From Rhodospirillaceae bacterium UBA6219 (lineage in GTDB: Bacteria; Pseudomonadota; Alphaproteobacteria; Rhodospirillales; Magnetospirillaceae): 64,000 nt of DNA. A program made the translations under genes and the position numbers. This document shows positions 1 through 7,688 of the stretch, piece by piece. Under the pieces are notes generated by a model. The model was not told where the DNA came from. It made no database searches and saw only the letters and a program-made list of their open reading frames with translations. The first letter of the stretch is position 1; the number at the start of each line of letters is the position of its first letter. The stretch covers positions 1 to 64,000 of the forward strand of contig DISD01000002.1 in the NCBI GenBank assembly GCA_002435715.1, written 5' to 3'.

Positions 1-231
1 TTACCTTACCAACTAGCTAATCGGACGCGGGCTAATCTCTCGGCGATAAATCTTTCCCCCGAAGGGCGTATGCGGTATTAGCAGCAGTTTCCCGCTGTTA
101 TTCCCCACCGAAAGGTATATTCCCACGTGTTACTCACCCGTGCGCCACTAAGTCCGAAGACTTCGTTCGACTTGCATGTGTTAGGCCTGCCGCCAGCGTT
201 CGTTCTGAGCCAGGATCAAACTCTCAAGTTG
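1..231 (-). rRNA. rrs: 16S ribosomal RNA, 5' end (partial)
   Basis: The minus strand carries the universal 16S 5' signature AGAGTTTGATCCTGGCTCAG (plus positions 205-224). Reading on towards position 1, it continues with the conserved text around helices 6-10. Aligning AGAGTTTGATC to E. coli position 8 places nucleotide 1 at about 231. Only the first ~231 nt lie inside the window; the rest of the rrn operon is to the left. An exact species call would need the full gene. Confidence 0.97.
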
Positions 232-464
232 ACTTCCAGACAGTCCGAAGACTTCTGGAACAGAGCTCGTCCAAAGCAAAATTACACGCTTCTTTATCAA
301 GATGCGCTTCAGCTATGAACGGTCCGGTTTTGGACCGACGCTGCCTGCGCATCCCTTCCTTGCGTCTTCACCATGTCAAAGAGCCGAAGAACTTCCGTCC
401 TTCATTCAGTCCCGAACCGCGTCACCGCATCTTCAGAACCGCCCCCGTTCAATCGGGAGGCCGG
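232..464 (-). other. rrn leader region with boxA-like element and processing hairpin
   Basis: This is the transcribed leader between the nearest promoter-like module and 16S. On the minus strand a boxA-like stretch TTTTGCTTTGGAC lies near plus 272-284, where antitermination factors would be expected. Closer to 16S, an inverted repeat (CCAGAAGTC / GACTGTCTGG, about 236-258) could form part of the 16S processing stem. No protein gene is supported here. The boxA match is by eye only. Confidence 0.5.
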
Positions 465-494
465 CTTATATCAAGGCGACCGGCTCGCCGTCAA
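465..494 (-). promoter_or_regulatory. rrn promoter P1 (closest to 16S)
   Basis: On the minus strand, -35 TTGACG (489-494) and -10 TATAAG (465-470) are separated by 18 bp. An A7 tract lies directly upstream of the -35 and a second A5 tract lies further up, like proximal and distal UP subsites. It is the module nearest the 16S gene. Confidence 0.65.
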
Positions 495-592
495 CTTCTT
501 TTTTTGCGACGATGCGGTTTTTACCGGACCGTCAAGCGGAGCAAGTCGCCTCCGCCAATCTTGTTCACCGCACCGTTTCCGGCGGGGTCGGC

Positions 593-622
593 TTTTTACC
601 TTAGAGCCCGACGCTCTGTCAA
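593..622 (-). promoter_or_regulatory. rrn promoter P2
   Basis: Minus-strand -35 TTGACA (617-622) and -10-like TAAAAA (593-598) with an 18-bp spacer. The A-tract immediately upstream of the -35 is the same as in P1 (GCAAAAAAAGAAG), followed by another A6 tract. The shared A-tract suggests the modules arose by duplication. Confidence 0.55.
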
Positions 623-729
623 CTTCTTTTTTTGCACCGAAGCTTTTTTACTTCAGTAAGCAGAGCAATTGACCTCTGCTTTATTTCCCACTATTTCGCC
701 GAATACTTCGGCTCGACAGCGAGGCGCGG

Positions 730-758
730 TTTCTACCCCAGGGCCGCAACCCCGTCAA
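730..758 (-). promoter_or_regulatory. rrn promoter P3
   Basis: Minus-strand -35 TTGACG (753-758) and -10 TAGAAA (730-735) with a 17-bp spacer and an A6 tract upstream of the -35. It repeats the architecture of P1 and P2 at a spacing of about 136 bp. Confidence 0.6.
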
Positions 759-866
759 CCGCTTTTTTCGAAGCCGCCGAAGTTTCCTTCGAACCACCTC
801 CGCGAAGCCGTTGCCCTCCTCCGCGCCCCCCGCCTTCCGGATCACTCCGTCCGTCGGGGAGGGCGC

Positions 867-895
867 TTTCTACGCCCCCAAGACCACCCCGTCAA
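867..895 (-). promoter_or_regulatory. rrn promoter P4 (most distal)
   Basis: Minus-strand -35 TTGACG (890-895) and -10 TAGAAA (867-872) with a 17-bp spacer and an A5 tract upstream. The -10 hexamer and spacer length are identical to P3. It is the outermost of four equally spaced modules. Confidence 0.6.
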
Positions 896-958
896 ATTCT
901 TTTTCATCAACCCGTCACTTTTTTCAAAAGGGTGACCATTTCCCCCGATTGATCCCGG

Positions 959-1090
959 TCAGAAGTTGTGCCCCGTCTCCCTGTGATGACCGAAATGGGC
1001 GGTTTGGGGCCGCACATAGTTGTAATCGTCTTTCCAGTCCGCCAGGACGGCCCGGGCATGGCTCACCGACAGAACAGCGCCGCGCTGGGA
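959..1090 (-). pseudogene. IS3-type transposase remnant (C-terminal end)
   Basis: Translated on the minus strand, this gives about 43 residues ending at a TGA, including HARAVLADWKDDYNYVRPQT. That resembles the C-terminal end of IS3-type (rve-domain) transposases, where a W-x-x-D-Y-N-x-x-R-P-H motif is usual. Upstream the frame is closed by a stop, and the DDE core is absent. It is therefore a truncated relic and cannot encode an active enzyme. No terminal inverted repeats were found. Confidence 0.6.
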
Positions 1091-1304
1091 TCAAGCTGCC
1101 CAGCGACGAGAAGGCCAAGGCCAGTCTCGGAAAACGCGGTCCCTGGTCCTTTTTCCTGCCGCCTTCTTGCCCGGACCTCACCCCAATCGAGATGGTCTAC
1201 GCCAAGCTTAAGGCGCACCTCAAGCCGACGGAAACATCTGCGATCTCGACGACACCCATGAATGCCGCAACGATCTCAGGGGCGCAGGATATGCGTACGC
1301 ATAA
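1084..1304 (+). pseudogene. IS630-family transposase remnant, frameshifted
   Basis: The plus strand encodes FFLPPSCPDLTPIEMVYAKL, the hallmark C-terminal block of IS630-family DDE transposases (usual form LPPYSPDLNPIE). About 20 codons later the reading frame shifts. The new frame gives DDTHECRNDLRGAGYAYA and then a stop at 1302-1304, matching the usual IS630 end (ECRN...AGY). The N-terminal two thirds are missing. It abuts the IS3-type relic, so two old elements have decayed together upstream of the rrn promoters. Confidence 0.7.
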
Positions 1305-1323
1305 ACGCTGGCGCTCTATAGGG

Positions 1324-2187
1324 TCATTTGCGAATGACCAGGGCGACGCCCATGGCCGCCAGAGCCATGCCGGCCAAGCCCAACCACGTCAAGGTTTCGC
1401 CGAACAACACCCAGGCGATGGCGGCGGTGACCGGCGGCACCAGATAGAACAGGCTGGCCACCCGGGCGGCTTCACCGTTTTTGATCAACAACATCAAAAG
1501 GGTGATCGCACCAAAGGACAAGACCAGGACCAGCCAGCCCAAGGCCAGAACGAAGGTCCAAGACCATTCCACCTGCATGGTTTCGGTGAAAAACGCCACC
1601 GGTCCCAACACCAAGAGTGCGCCGACATATTGCACGGCCGAGCCGGTGCGCAAATCCATGCCCTGACCAAAACGCTTTTGGTAAAGGGTGCCGGCGGTGA
1701 TGCCGCCCAGGGCCACCAGGGCGAAGCCCACCCCCACCCAGGACAGACCGGCGAAGCCCAAGCCCGAGGGCCGTGCCGCCAGGACCAGCATCACCCCTAC
1801 CAGCCCAAGCAACAGCCCCAGCCATTGACGCGCGGTGATCCTTTCGCCGAACAACGGCCCCGCGACCAAAGCGGTCAGCACGGGCTGCAAGCCCACCAGA
1901 AGCGCCGCCATTCCCGAAGACAGGCCGTGATGGATGGCGGCGAAGACCCCGCCCAGATAGGCGGCATGGACCAAGGTGCCGGACACCAAAAGATGGCCGA
2001 TCTGACGCGGCGACCGGGGCCAGGTGGCGCGGCCGGCCAAGCCCAGTCCCGCCAGCAGCGTGATGATCAGGACGAAACGGATGGACAGGAAGGTGAAGGG
2101 TTCGGCATAGGGAAGGCCGTACTTGGCGCCAATGAACCCGGTGCTCCACAACAGCACGAACAAGGCCGGCATCGCCCGGGTGAACAT
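1324..2187 (-). CDS. DMT-superfamily (EamA) permease
   Basis: A 287-residue inner-membrane protein with about ten hydrophobic segments and the internal EamA duplication (first half from about 1-140, second from about 150-280). It belongs to the drug/metabolite transporter superfamily, which exports metabolites or amino acids; the substrate cannot be told from sequence. The ATG at 2187 was chosen because it follows GGAAGGTG at good spacing and directly opens the first membrane helix (ALFVLLWSTGFIGAKYGLP). Upstream codons run into the tandem repeat. The TGA stop is at 1324-1326. It is separated from the BON gene by the 48-bp repeat array and probably has its own promoter. Confidence 0.88.
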   Translation of the reverse strand: MFTRAMPALFVLLWSTGFIGAKYGLPYAEPFTFLSIRFVLIITLLAGLGLAGRATWPRSPRQIGHLLVSGTLVHAAYLGGVFAAIHHGLSSGMAALLVGLQPVLTALVAGPLFGERITARQWLGLLLGLVGVMLVLAARPSGLGFAGLSWVGVGFALVALGGITAGTLYQKRFGQGMDLRTGSAVQYVGALLVLGPVAFFTETMQVEWSWTFVLALGWLVLVLSFGAITLLMLLIKNGEAARVASLFYLVPPVTAAIAWVLFGETLTWLGLAGMALAAMGVALVIRK

Positions 2188-2271
2188 CAAGGCACCTTCC
2201 GAAAATGAGAACGGGCGGCAGAATATCCGCCGCCCGCTGGTCATACAACTTGGGCCAAAGGTTGGGGCCAA

Positions 2272-2444
2272 CCAAAGCCCGCGTGGCGTTTGAACGGGCC
2301 CGGAACGGGCCGCCACGGGCCAAAGCCCGCGTGGCGTTTGAACGGACCCGGAACGGGCCGCCACGGGCCAAACCCCGCGTGGCGCCTGAACGGACCCGGA
2401 ACGGGCCGCCACGGGCCAAACCCCGCGTGGCGTCTGAACGGGCC
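2272..2444. repeat. 48-bp tandem repeat, 3.6 copies
   Basis: Three complete 48-bp units (2272-2319, 2320-2367, 2368-2415) and a partial fourth (2416-2444) are almost identical. Each unit holds an outer inverted repeat (CGTGGC / GCCACG) around an inner one (GGCCCG / CGGGCC, reduced in units 2 and 3). One unit can thus fold into a strong hairpin. The array fills the gap between the BON gene and the DMT permease and ends at the BON stop codon. Because 48 is divisible by 3, long open frames cross it, but their peptides are simple repeats and are not considered real. Confidence 0.85.
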
Positions 2445-3031
2445 TAAGGCCGCACGACCACGTAATCCACCACCTTCCTGACACCTTTGCCATCGCGCAC
2501 CCGCGCCAGGGCCTTCTTGGCTTCCTCGCCGGAGCGCGCCCGACCGATCAGATAGACGGTGCCGTAAGAATCGGCGGTGGTCCGGAAGTTCACGTCGGCG
2601 ACGCCGGCCGTTCCCACCAAGCGGCCTTGGGCCTTGGCGGCCATGACGGTGACATCGGCCCAATCCAGCAGGCTTTTCCGCGACGGATCGTTTTCCGGCA
2701 GATAGGTGACGTGCCAATAAAGCTTTTTCACCCCCGCCACCTTGCGGACCTCGCTTTCGAATTTGTTATAGACCGCCTTGTCGTCGAAAATACCGGTGAT
2801 CAGCAGACGCTGTTCATAGATTTCGGTCGAGGCCTTGATGGTCCCCAGCTTGCCCATGATGGCGTTGACCTTGACGACGATCTCGTTGTCCTTGGCGATG
2901 TCGCCGGCGGAACGGGCCTCGATGGCGCGGTCGATCAAGGTCTTGGGCGCGGTCAGAACATCCATCAACTGGGCCTGGGCCGGCGCGGACGCCATCAGCC
3001 CCAAGGCCGTAATCATCCAAAATTTGCGCAT
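2444..3031 (-). CDS. BON-domain periplasmic protein
   Basis: 195 residues with a classic signal peptide (MRKFWMITALGLMASAPAQA, cleavage after AQA near residue 20). Two BON-like repeats follow: about 50-115 (KVNAIMGKL...LLITGIFDD) and about 120-195 (ADVTVMAAKAQGRLVG...GTVYLIGRA). BON domains bind phospholipid or peptidoglycan-associated surfaces (as in OsmY and DolP), so an envelope-maintenance role is likely. The start at 3031 follows GGAGGAAACC. The gene sits 12 nt downstream of the HTH gene and is probably co-transcribed with it. Confidence 0.85.
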   Translation of the reverse strand: MRKFWMITALGLMASAPAQAQLMDVLTAPKTLIDRAIEARSAGDIAKDNEIVVKVNAIMGKLGTIKASTEIYEQRLLITGIFDDKAVYNKFESEVRKVAGVKKLYWHVTYLPENDPSRKSLLDWADVTVMAAKAQGRLVGTAGVADVNFRTTADSYGTVYLIGRARSGEEAKKALARVRDGKGVRKVVDYVVVRP

Positions 3032-3043
3032 GGTTTCCTCCGC

Positions 3044-3970
3044 TTAAGCTTGCAAATGTTTGTGTACGGCTTGGCGGGAGATTCCCAGTTCCTGGCCGAT
3101 CCTGGCCAACGACCATTTGGGATTGTCCAATTTCAGGCGCCGGCATTTGTCCTTGGTGGTCTCGACGCCGCCAAGACTGACACCTTGGGCCAACAATTGG
3201 GCGAAATCCTGTTCCAAACGGGCATAGCCGGCGCCGTCGTCGCCGCCATGGCTGCGCCAATATTCCAAACGCATCTGGAAGTCAGCCAACGAACGTACCG
3301 GCAATTCCGCCGCCCATTCAAGCTGCACCAGCCGATAGCGGGCGGCGCAGGCGGTCGGCAGCACGGCGTTGCCCGCCCCCTCGCCCAGCATGTCCAATTC
3401 GGCCAAACGGCTTTCCCAGGCCATGCATTCGGCCCGGGCATCGGCGATGTTCTGCGGCAACGGACAGGCGATTGCCACCGTGTGGGCCAGTTCGTCGGGA
3501 ATGGGGTGCCAGGGCACCGACCAATCGGCCACCGGTTCCCACGGGTCCATGTCGGGAAGACCCAACCAATCGGCCACCGCGTCGACGAAGATTTTTTCCA
3601 AAGGAATCGGCCCCAGCGCCGCTTCTTCCGAACCGTAACGGGCGATGACCGCACGTTTCTCGTCACTCATCTTGGCCTGTTCGGCCATGTCCGCCTCGGT
3701 TTGGCGGATCATGCTGCCGGGGTCTTGGGCTTCTTCGCGCAGACGCAAGGCCATCAAGGATTGATCGCGGGAATCGCAGCGGTCGGCCAAGGCTTCCAGG
3801 CCGGCGGCATAACCGCCCCATTCCTTGCCACAGAACACCATGGCCCGGCCCATGGCTTCCTCGCGCACCGCAGAATCGTCCGAGGCGTAAAGGGCGACGA
3901 TGCCGTCCAGACGGTCCAGCGCCTTGTCGCGCTGGCTGCCGCCGTCATTCATCAGTTCAAACAGGTCCAT
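3044..3970 (-). CDS. Unrecognised protein with C-terminal helix-turn-helix
   Basis: About 308 residues, not assignable to a named family by eye. The body is acidic and alpha-helical, rich in Ala, Glu, Leu and Trp, without signal peptide or membrane segment. The last 23 residues (WSLARIGQELGISRQAVHKH) form a clear helix-turn-helix of the sigma-70 region 4/MarR kind, so DNA binding is plausible. The ATG at 3970 is preferred over a TTG five codons upstream (3985); neither has a strong ribosome site. It stands 12 nt upstream of the BON gene and may be its operon partner. Confidence 0.7.
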   Translation of the reverse strand: MDLFELMNDGGSQRDKALDRLDGIVALYASDDSAVREEAMGRAMVFCGKEWGGYAAGLEALADRCDSRDQSLMALRLREEAQDPGSMIRQTEADMAEQAKMSDEKRAVIARYGSEEAALGPIPLEKIFVDAVADWLGLPDMDPWEPVADWSVPWHPIPDELAHTVAIACPLPQNIADARAECMAWESRLAELDMLGEGAGNAVLPTACAARYRLVQLEWAAELPVRSLADFQMRLEYWRSHGGDDGAGYARLEQDFAQLLAQGVSLGGVETTKDKCRRLKLDNPKWSLARIGQELGISRQAVHKHLQA

Positions 3971-4021
3971 GGTCAACCCCGTCAACGATCCGGTTGACGC
4001 TGCACCCGGCCGTTCACGGTG

Positions 4022-4417
4022 TCAAGCCGGCTTGCGCTCGATCAATTCGATCTTGTAACCATCCGGGTCCTCGATGAAAGCGATCACTGTGCTACCGTGC
4101 TTCATGGGGCCGGGCGGCCGGGTGATCTTGGCGCCTGCCTGGGCCAATTGCTCGCAGGTGGCATAGATATCGGGCACGCCCAGGGCGACATGGCCGAAAC
4201 CATTGCCCAGATCGTAAGAGGGCGTGTCCCAATTATGGGTCAGTTCCAACACGGTGTTGGACTTTTCGTCGCCATAGCCGACAAAAGCCAAGGTAAAGCG
4301 GCCATCGGGATAATCGGTGCGGCGCAACAGCGTCATGCCCAGAAGACCGGTGTAAAAGGCGATGGACTTGTCCAGGTCGCCGACCCGGATCATGGTGTGC
4401 AGCATCTGCCAGCTCAT
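4022..4417 (-). CDS. gloA: Lactoylglutathione lyase (glyoxalase I)
   Basis: 131 residues, the length of the short Ni/Co-type glyoxalase I. It isomerises the methylglyoxal-glutathione hemithioacetal to S-lactoylglutathione in the cytosol. Paired beta-alpha-beta-beta-beta modules carry the metal ligands H7 (MLHTMIRVGD), E58 (VLELTHN), H76 (FGHVALGVPD) and E124 (YKIELIE). The start codon overlaps the lpxB stop (ATGA-type, 4 nt), so it is translated at the end of the lipid A operon. That coupling is incidental to function. Confidence 0.95.
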   Translation of the reverse strand: MSWQMLHTMIRVGDLDKSIAFYTGLLGMTLLRRTDYPDGRFTLAFVGYGDEKSNTVLELTHNWDTPSYDLGNGFGHVALGVPDIYATCEQLAQAGAKITRPPGPMKHGSTVIAFIEDPDGYKIELIERKPA

Positions 4418-5580
4418 GGCTGTTTCCTTTGCGCAATAAAATTCAAAACCACTTGGGCCGCCCGCCTTCCCGGCGATTCGCCCCCTTGGCCCAATTGGGC
4501 CATGCCCGCCGCCATGTCAAGGCGGCGCCAATCGCGTTCGCTCTCGTCGTCCAGCATACGGGCCAGAACCGGGGCGATTTGGTCGGCGCGGCAATCCTCT
4601 TGCAGGAATTCCGGCATCACCGGGCGGTCCAGCACCATGTTGACCAAGGTCGCCCATTTGATCTTGAAGCCGAACAGCTTGCGGGCCATGAAAGCGGTCA
4701 ACGCCGACAGCCGATAGGCGATCACTGTCGGCAGGCCGGCCATGGCCAATTCCAGGGCCACCGTCCCTGACGCCGCCAGGGCGCAGGTACTGGCGGCGAA
4801 GCAATCGTATTTCTGCGCGCTGTCCTCGATCACCAGCGGATCGAACGGCCAGGACTTGGCCGCGTCGCGCACTTCGTCGACCAGATGGGGAAGAGTGGGA
4901 ACCACCACCTTGGCCTTCACCCCCATATTGTCCAGCCGGTGCAGAACCTGGCCGAAAACCGGCAACAATTTGCTGGTCTCGGAATGGCGACTGCCCGGCA
5001 GCACCGCCAGCAATTTCACATCGGCACCCAGGTTGTGGCGCCCCCGAAAGGCGGCGCCATCGCCCTGCCCGGCCCCGGATTCCACCACCGGGTGCCCCAC
5101 ATGAACGGTGCGCAGACCTTCCTTTTCGAAATAAGGCGGCTCGAACGGCAGCAAAGTCATCAGCAGGTCCAGGACCTTGGCCAGCTTGGCGGCCCGCTTG
5201 GGCTTCCACGCCCACACCATGGGGGCGACGTAATGGATGCGCGGCAGGTCGGGATAAAGCTTCTGACAGCCCTTTTGCACCCGACCGGTGAAACCCCAGG
5301 AATCGATGGTGACCACGGCGTCGGGCTTCAGTCGCCCGATGTCGTCCAGGGTTTCGCGCACCCGACGCAGGATGCGGGGAATGCGCGGCAACACCTCGGT
5401 CAGTCCCATCACCGTCAACTCGGTCATGGGAAACAGCGATCGCAGGCCTTGGGCCTGCATGTTTTCGCCACCGATCCCGGCGAAACGCACCGTATCACCG
5501 GTTTCCTGGCGAAGCGCCGCCATCAGACGGCCGCCCAGCAAATCACCCGAAGGTTCGCCGGCGATGACATAGATCAGCAT
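4414..5580 (-). CDS. lpxB: Lipid-A-disaccharide synthase
   Basis: 388 residues (GT19 glycosyltransferase). It joins UDP-2,3-diacylglucosamine and 2,3-diacylglucosamine-1-phosphate into the lipid A disaccharide at the inner face of the membrane. The N-terminal MLIYVIAGEPSGDLLGG is the family signature, and the C-terminal half has the nucleotide-binding LPGSRHSE and GTVALELAMAGLPTVIAYR segments. The ATG at 5580 starts directly at MLIYV; codons further upstream do not match the family. It follows lpxI by one nucleotide, so lpxI-lpxB act in consecutive steps and are coupled. Confidence 0.96.
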   Translation of the reverse strand: MLIYVIAGEPSGDLLGGRLMAALRQETGDTVRFAGIGGENMQAQGLRSLFPMTELTVMGLTEVLPRIPRILRRVRETLDDIGRLKPDAVVTIDSWGFTGRVQKGCQKLYPDLPRIHYVAPMVWAWKPKRAAKLAKVLDLLMTLLPFEPPYFEKEGLRTVHVGHPVVESGAGQGDGAAFRGRHNLGADVKLLAVLPGSRHSETSKLLPVFGQVLHRLDNMGVKAKVVVPTLPHLVDEVRDAAKSWPFDPLVIEDSAQKYDCFAASTCALAASGTVALELAMAGLPTVIAYRLSALTAFMARKLFGFKIKWATLVNMVLDRPVMPEFLQEDCRADQIAPVLARMLDDESERDWRRLDMAAGMAQLGQGGESPGRRAAQVVLNFIAQRKQP

Positions 5581-5581
5581 G

Positions 5582-6397
5582 TCAGTCCTTGTGTCCCAGA
5601 ACGAACAGGCCGTTGGCATCAGCTTCCTCGGTCAGTTTCTGGCGATCCAGAACCAAGGTGCCGCCGGCCTCGACGACGATGCCGCGCAGGCCGGTGGCGA
5701 TGGCTTCATGCATGGTCGCCAAGCCGATGGTCGGCAAATCCAGACGCCGGTCCTGCCCGGGTTTCTTGACCTTGACCAAAATCGGCCCCGGACCGTCGCG
5801 GCGCAATTCGGCGCAACGGCGGATCAGCCGGTCGGTCCCCTCGATGGCTTCCACCCCCAAGACGATGCCTTGCTGGATGATCACCGATTGGCCGACATCC
5901 AGGGCACCCAAGCCCTTGGCCACCTGCCAGCCGCGGACGATGTCGGCTTGCGCAATCTCGTCAGGGCCATGGCGGCCGAATAGACCGTCAGGGGCCAGGC
6001 AATCATCCAGGACCTGGTCGATGCCGATGACGGTGAAACCCTCGCTTTCGATTTCCTTGGCCACTGCCCGCAACAAACCGTCGTCACCCAGGGCCTTCAG
6101 GCCGACCTTGGCGAAGAATTTGGCGGTCCACCAATCGGGGGCCAATTCCTTCAAGCTGGGGCGCCGCACCGGCCCGATCATCACCAATTCGGTGACGCCG
6201 GCATCGTGCAGTTTCTTGAACCCGGTTCCCGCCTCGCCCAACCGGATCCAATCCGCCGGGGCGTCGCCGATGACCAAGGGATCGGCGTGGCCGGTCAGCG
6301 CCAAGACGTGGAAGGGCCGGTCCTGCGACCGGCAGGCGGCGATGGCAAGCCCGGGAAAGGCGCCACCGCCGGCGATGATGCCGAGTTTACTTGCCAT
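5582..6397 (-). CDS. lpxI: UDP-2,3-diacylglucosamine pyrophosphatase LpxI
   Basis: 271 residues of the LpxI family (DUF1009), which hydrolyses UDP-2,3-diacylglucosamine to lipid X and UMP. Alphaproteobacteria use it instead of LpxH. The N-terminal KLGIIAGGGAFPGLAIAACR and the C-terminal LDLPTIGLATMHEAIATGLRG are typical. It overlaps the end of lpxA by about 10 nt and is followed directly by lpxB, giving lpxA-lpxI-lpxB in pathway-related order. Confidence 0.95.
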   Translation of the reverse strand: MASKLGIIAGGGAFPGLAIAACRSQDRPFHVLALTGHADPLVIGDAPADWIRLGEAGTGFKKLHDAGVTELVMIGPVRRPSLKELAPDWWTAKFFAKVGLKALGDDGLLRAVAKEIESEGFTVIGIDQVLDDCLAPDGLFGRHGPDEIAQADIVRGWQVAKGLGALDVGQSVIIQQGIVLGVEAIEGTDRLIRRCAELRRDGPGPILVKVKKPGQDRRLDLPTIGLATMHEAIATGLRGIVVEAGGTLVLDRQKLTEEADANGLFVLGHKD

Positions 6398-7187
6398 CCT
6401 CGAAGCCGGGCGTGCACAGCGACCGCGAGGAATCCGAGCGAATGAACTCGATCACCTCCATCACCGCGCCGTTGCTGGCATATTGCTCGACCACGTCGGC
6501 CAGACGTTCCTGCAACGTGCCTTCCGGGCCGAACAGCAAGCGATAGGCACTGCGCAGGGAATGGATTTCCTCGCGCGAGAAGCCGCGACGCTTCAAACCG
6601 ACAATGTTGAGGCCGTTCAGATGGGCGCGGTTGCCAATGACCATGCCGAACGGAATGATGTCGGCTTCGACCCCCGACATGCCGCCGACCATGGCGTGCT
6701 TGCCGATACGCACAAATTGGTGCACGGCCGACAGCCCGCCCAGGAAGGCGTATTCGCCCACCAACACGTGACCGGCCAAGGTGGCATTATTGGCCATGAT
6801 CACGTTGTTGCCGACGATGCAGTCATGGGCCACATGGGCACTGGCCATGAACAGGCAATTGTCGCCGACCTTGGTGATCATGCCGCCGCCTTCGGTGCCG
6901 GGCTGCATGGTCACGTATTCGCGGATCTGGTTGTTCTTGCCGATTTCCAGTGTCGACGGCTCGCCATGATACTTCAAATCTTGGGGTTGGTGGCCGATCG
7001 AGGCAAAGGGGAAAATGCGGGTGTTGTCGCCGATGGTGGTGCGTCCTTCGACCACCACATGGGACAGCAATTCCACACCCTCGCCCAGACGGACATGGGG
7101 GCCGACCACGCAGAACGGGCCGATCGACGCCGATCCGGCGACATCCGCCTGGGGATCGACAATGGCGGTGGGATGAATGTTGGCCAT
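6387..7187 (-). CDS. lpxA: UDP-N-acetylglucosamine O-acyltransferase
   Basis: 266 residues. This is the first committed enzyme of lipid A synthesis, transferring a 3-hydroxyacyl chain from ACP to UDP-GlcNAc. The N-terminal two thirds are a left-handed beta-helix of hexapeptide repeats (IHPTAIVDPQADVAGSASIG onward), and the catalytic His lies in the SAHVAHDCIVGN block. The C-terminal helical bundle starts near residue 195 (GLKRRGFSREEI). Its ATG overlaps the fabZ stop (TGATG), indicating translational coupling. Confidence 0.97.
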   Translation of the reverse strand: MANIHPTAIVDPQADVAGSASIGPFCVVGPHVRLGEGVELLSHVVVEGRTTIGDNTRIFPFASIGHQPQDLKYHGEPSTLEIGKNNQIREYVTMQPGTEGGGMITKVGDNCLFMASAHVAHDCIVGNNVIMANNATLAGHVLVGEYAFLGGLSAVHQFVRIGKHAMVGGMSGVEADIIPFGMVIGNRAHLNGLNIVGLKRRGFSREEIHSLRSAYRLLFGPEGTLQERLADVVEQYASNGAVMEVIEFIRSDSSRSLCTPGFEDGK

Positions 7188-7648
7188 CAGCTGTCCAGAA
7201 TCATCGCGGCATAGGTGGCTTCGGCCATCAGGACGTCGTTCACCTTGGCTTCGGCGCGGAACTTCCAGACATTGCCGCGCGAACGTTGCTTGGTGACGTG
7301 AATGTGCAATTGGTCGCCAGGGCCGACGGGCTTACGGAAACGGGCTTCGTCGACGCTCATGAAATACACCAGCTTGCCTTCGGAATCCGGGCCCAGGGTC
7401 GACACCACCAGAACGGCGGCGGTTTGCGCCATTGCTTCGATGATCAGCACACCCGGCATCACCGGTCGCTGGGGGAAATGGCCCTGAAAGAACGGCTCGT
7501 TGATGGTGACGTTCTTGATGCCAACGGCGCTTTCATTGGCGACGATGTCGACAACCTTGTCGACCATCAGGAACGGGTAGCGGTGCGGAATCATTTCCAT
7601 GATCCGGTTGATGTCGACCGCCTTCCCGGTCTCGGTCTCGTTCACCAT
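7187..7648 (-). CDS. fabZ: 3-hydroxyacyl-[ACP] dehydratase FabZ
   Basis: 153 residues, a hot-dog-fold dehydratase of fatty acid elongation. The family block HRYPFLMVD lies near residue 22, and the active site is in GHFPQRPVMPGVLIIEAMAQ, with His in GHFP and Glu in LIIEAMAQ. Standing between lpxD and lpxA, it draws on the same 3-hydroxyacyl-ACP pool that the two acyltransferases use. About 40 nt separate it from lpxD. Confidence 0.97.
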   Translation of the reverse strand: MVNETETGKAVDINRIMEMIPHRYPFLMVDKVVDIVANESAVGIKNVTINEPFFQGHFPQRPVMPGVLIIEAMAQTAAVLVVSTLGPDSEGKLVYFMSVDEARFRKPVGPGDQLHIHVTKQRSRGNVWKFRAEAKVNDVLMAEATYAAMILDS

Positions 7649-7688
7649 GCTGTCCTTCCTGTGCTTACAAACGAATTAGATATGAAGT

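Noticed and set aside
811..2208. Long plus-strand open frame (465 codons) across the IS remnants and the DMT gene
   Set aside because: It is the high-GC shadow of the minus-strand permease; only the short IS630-like part near 1084-1222 matches a protein family.
2272..2444. Possible CRISPR array
   Set aside because: The units are directly adjacent with no unique spacers and no cas genes are present.
2205..2447. Open frames with 16-residue peptide repeats
   Set aside because: They come from the 48-bp tandem DNA repeat (a multiple of 3) being open in several frames on both strands; no start signals or families fit.
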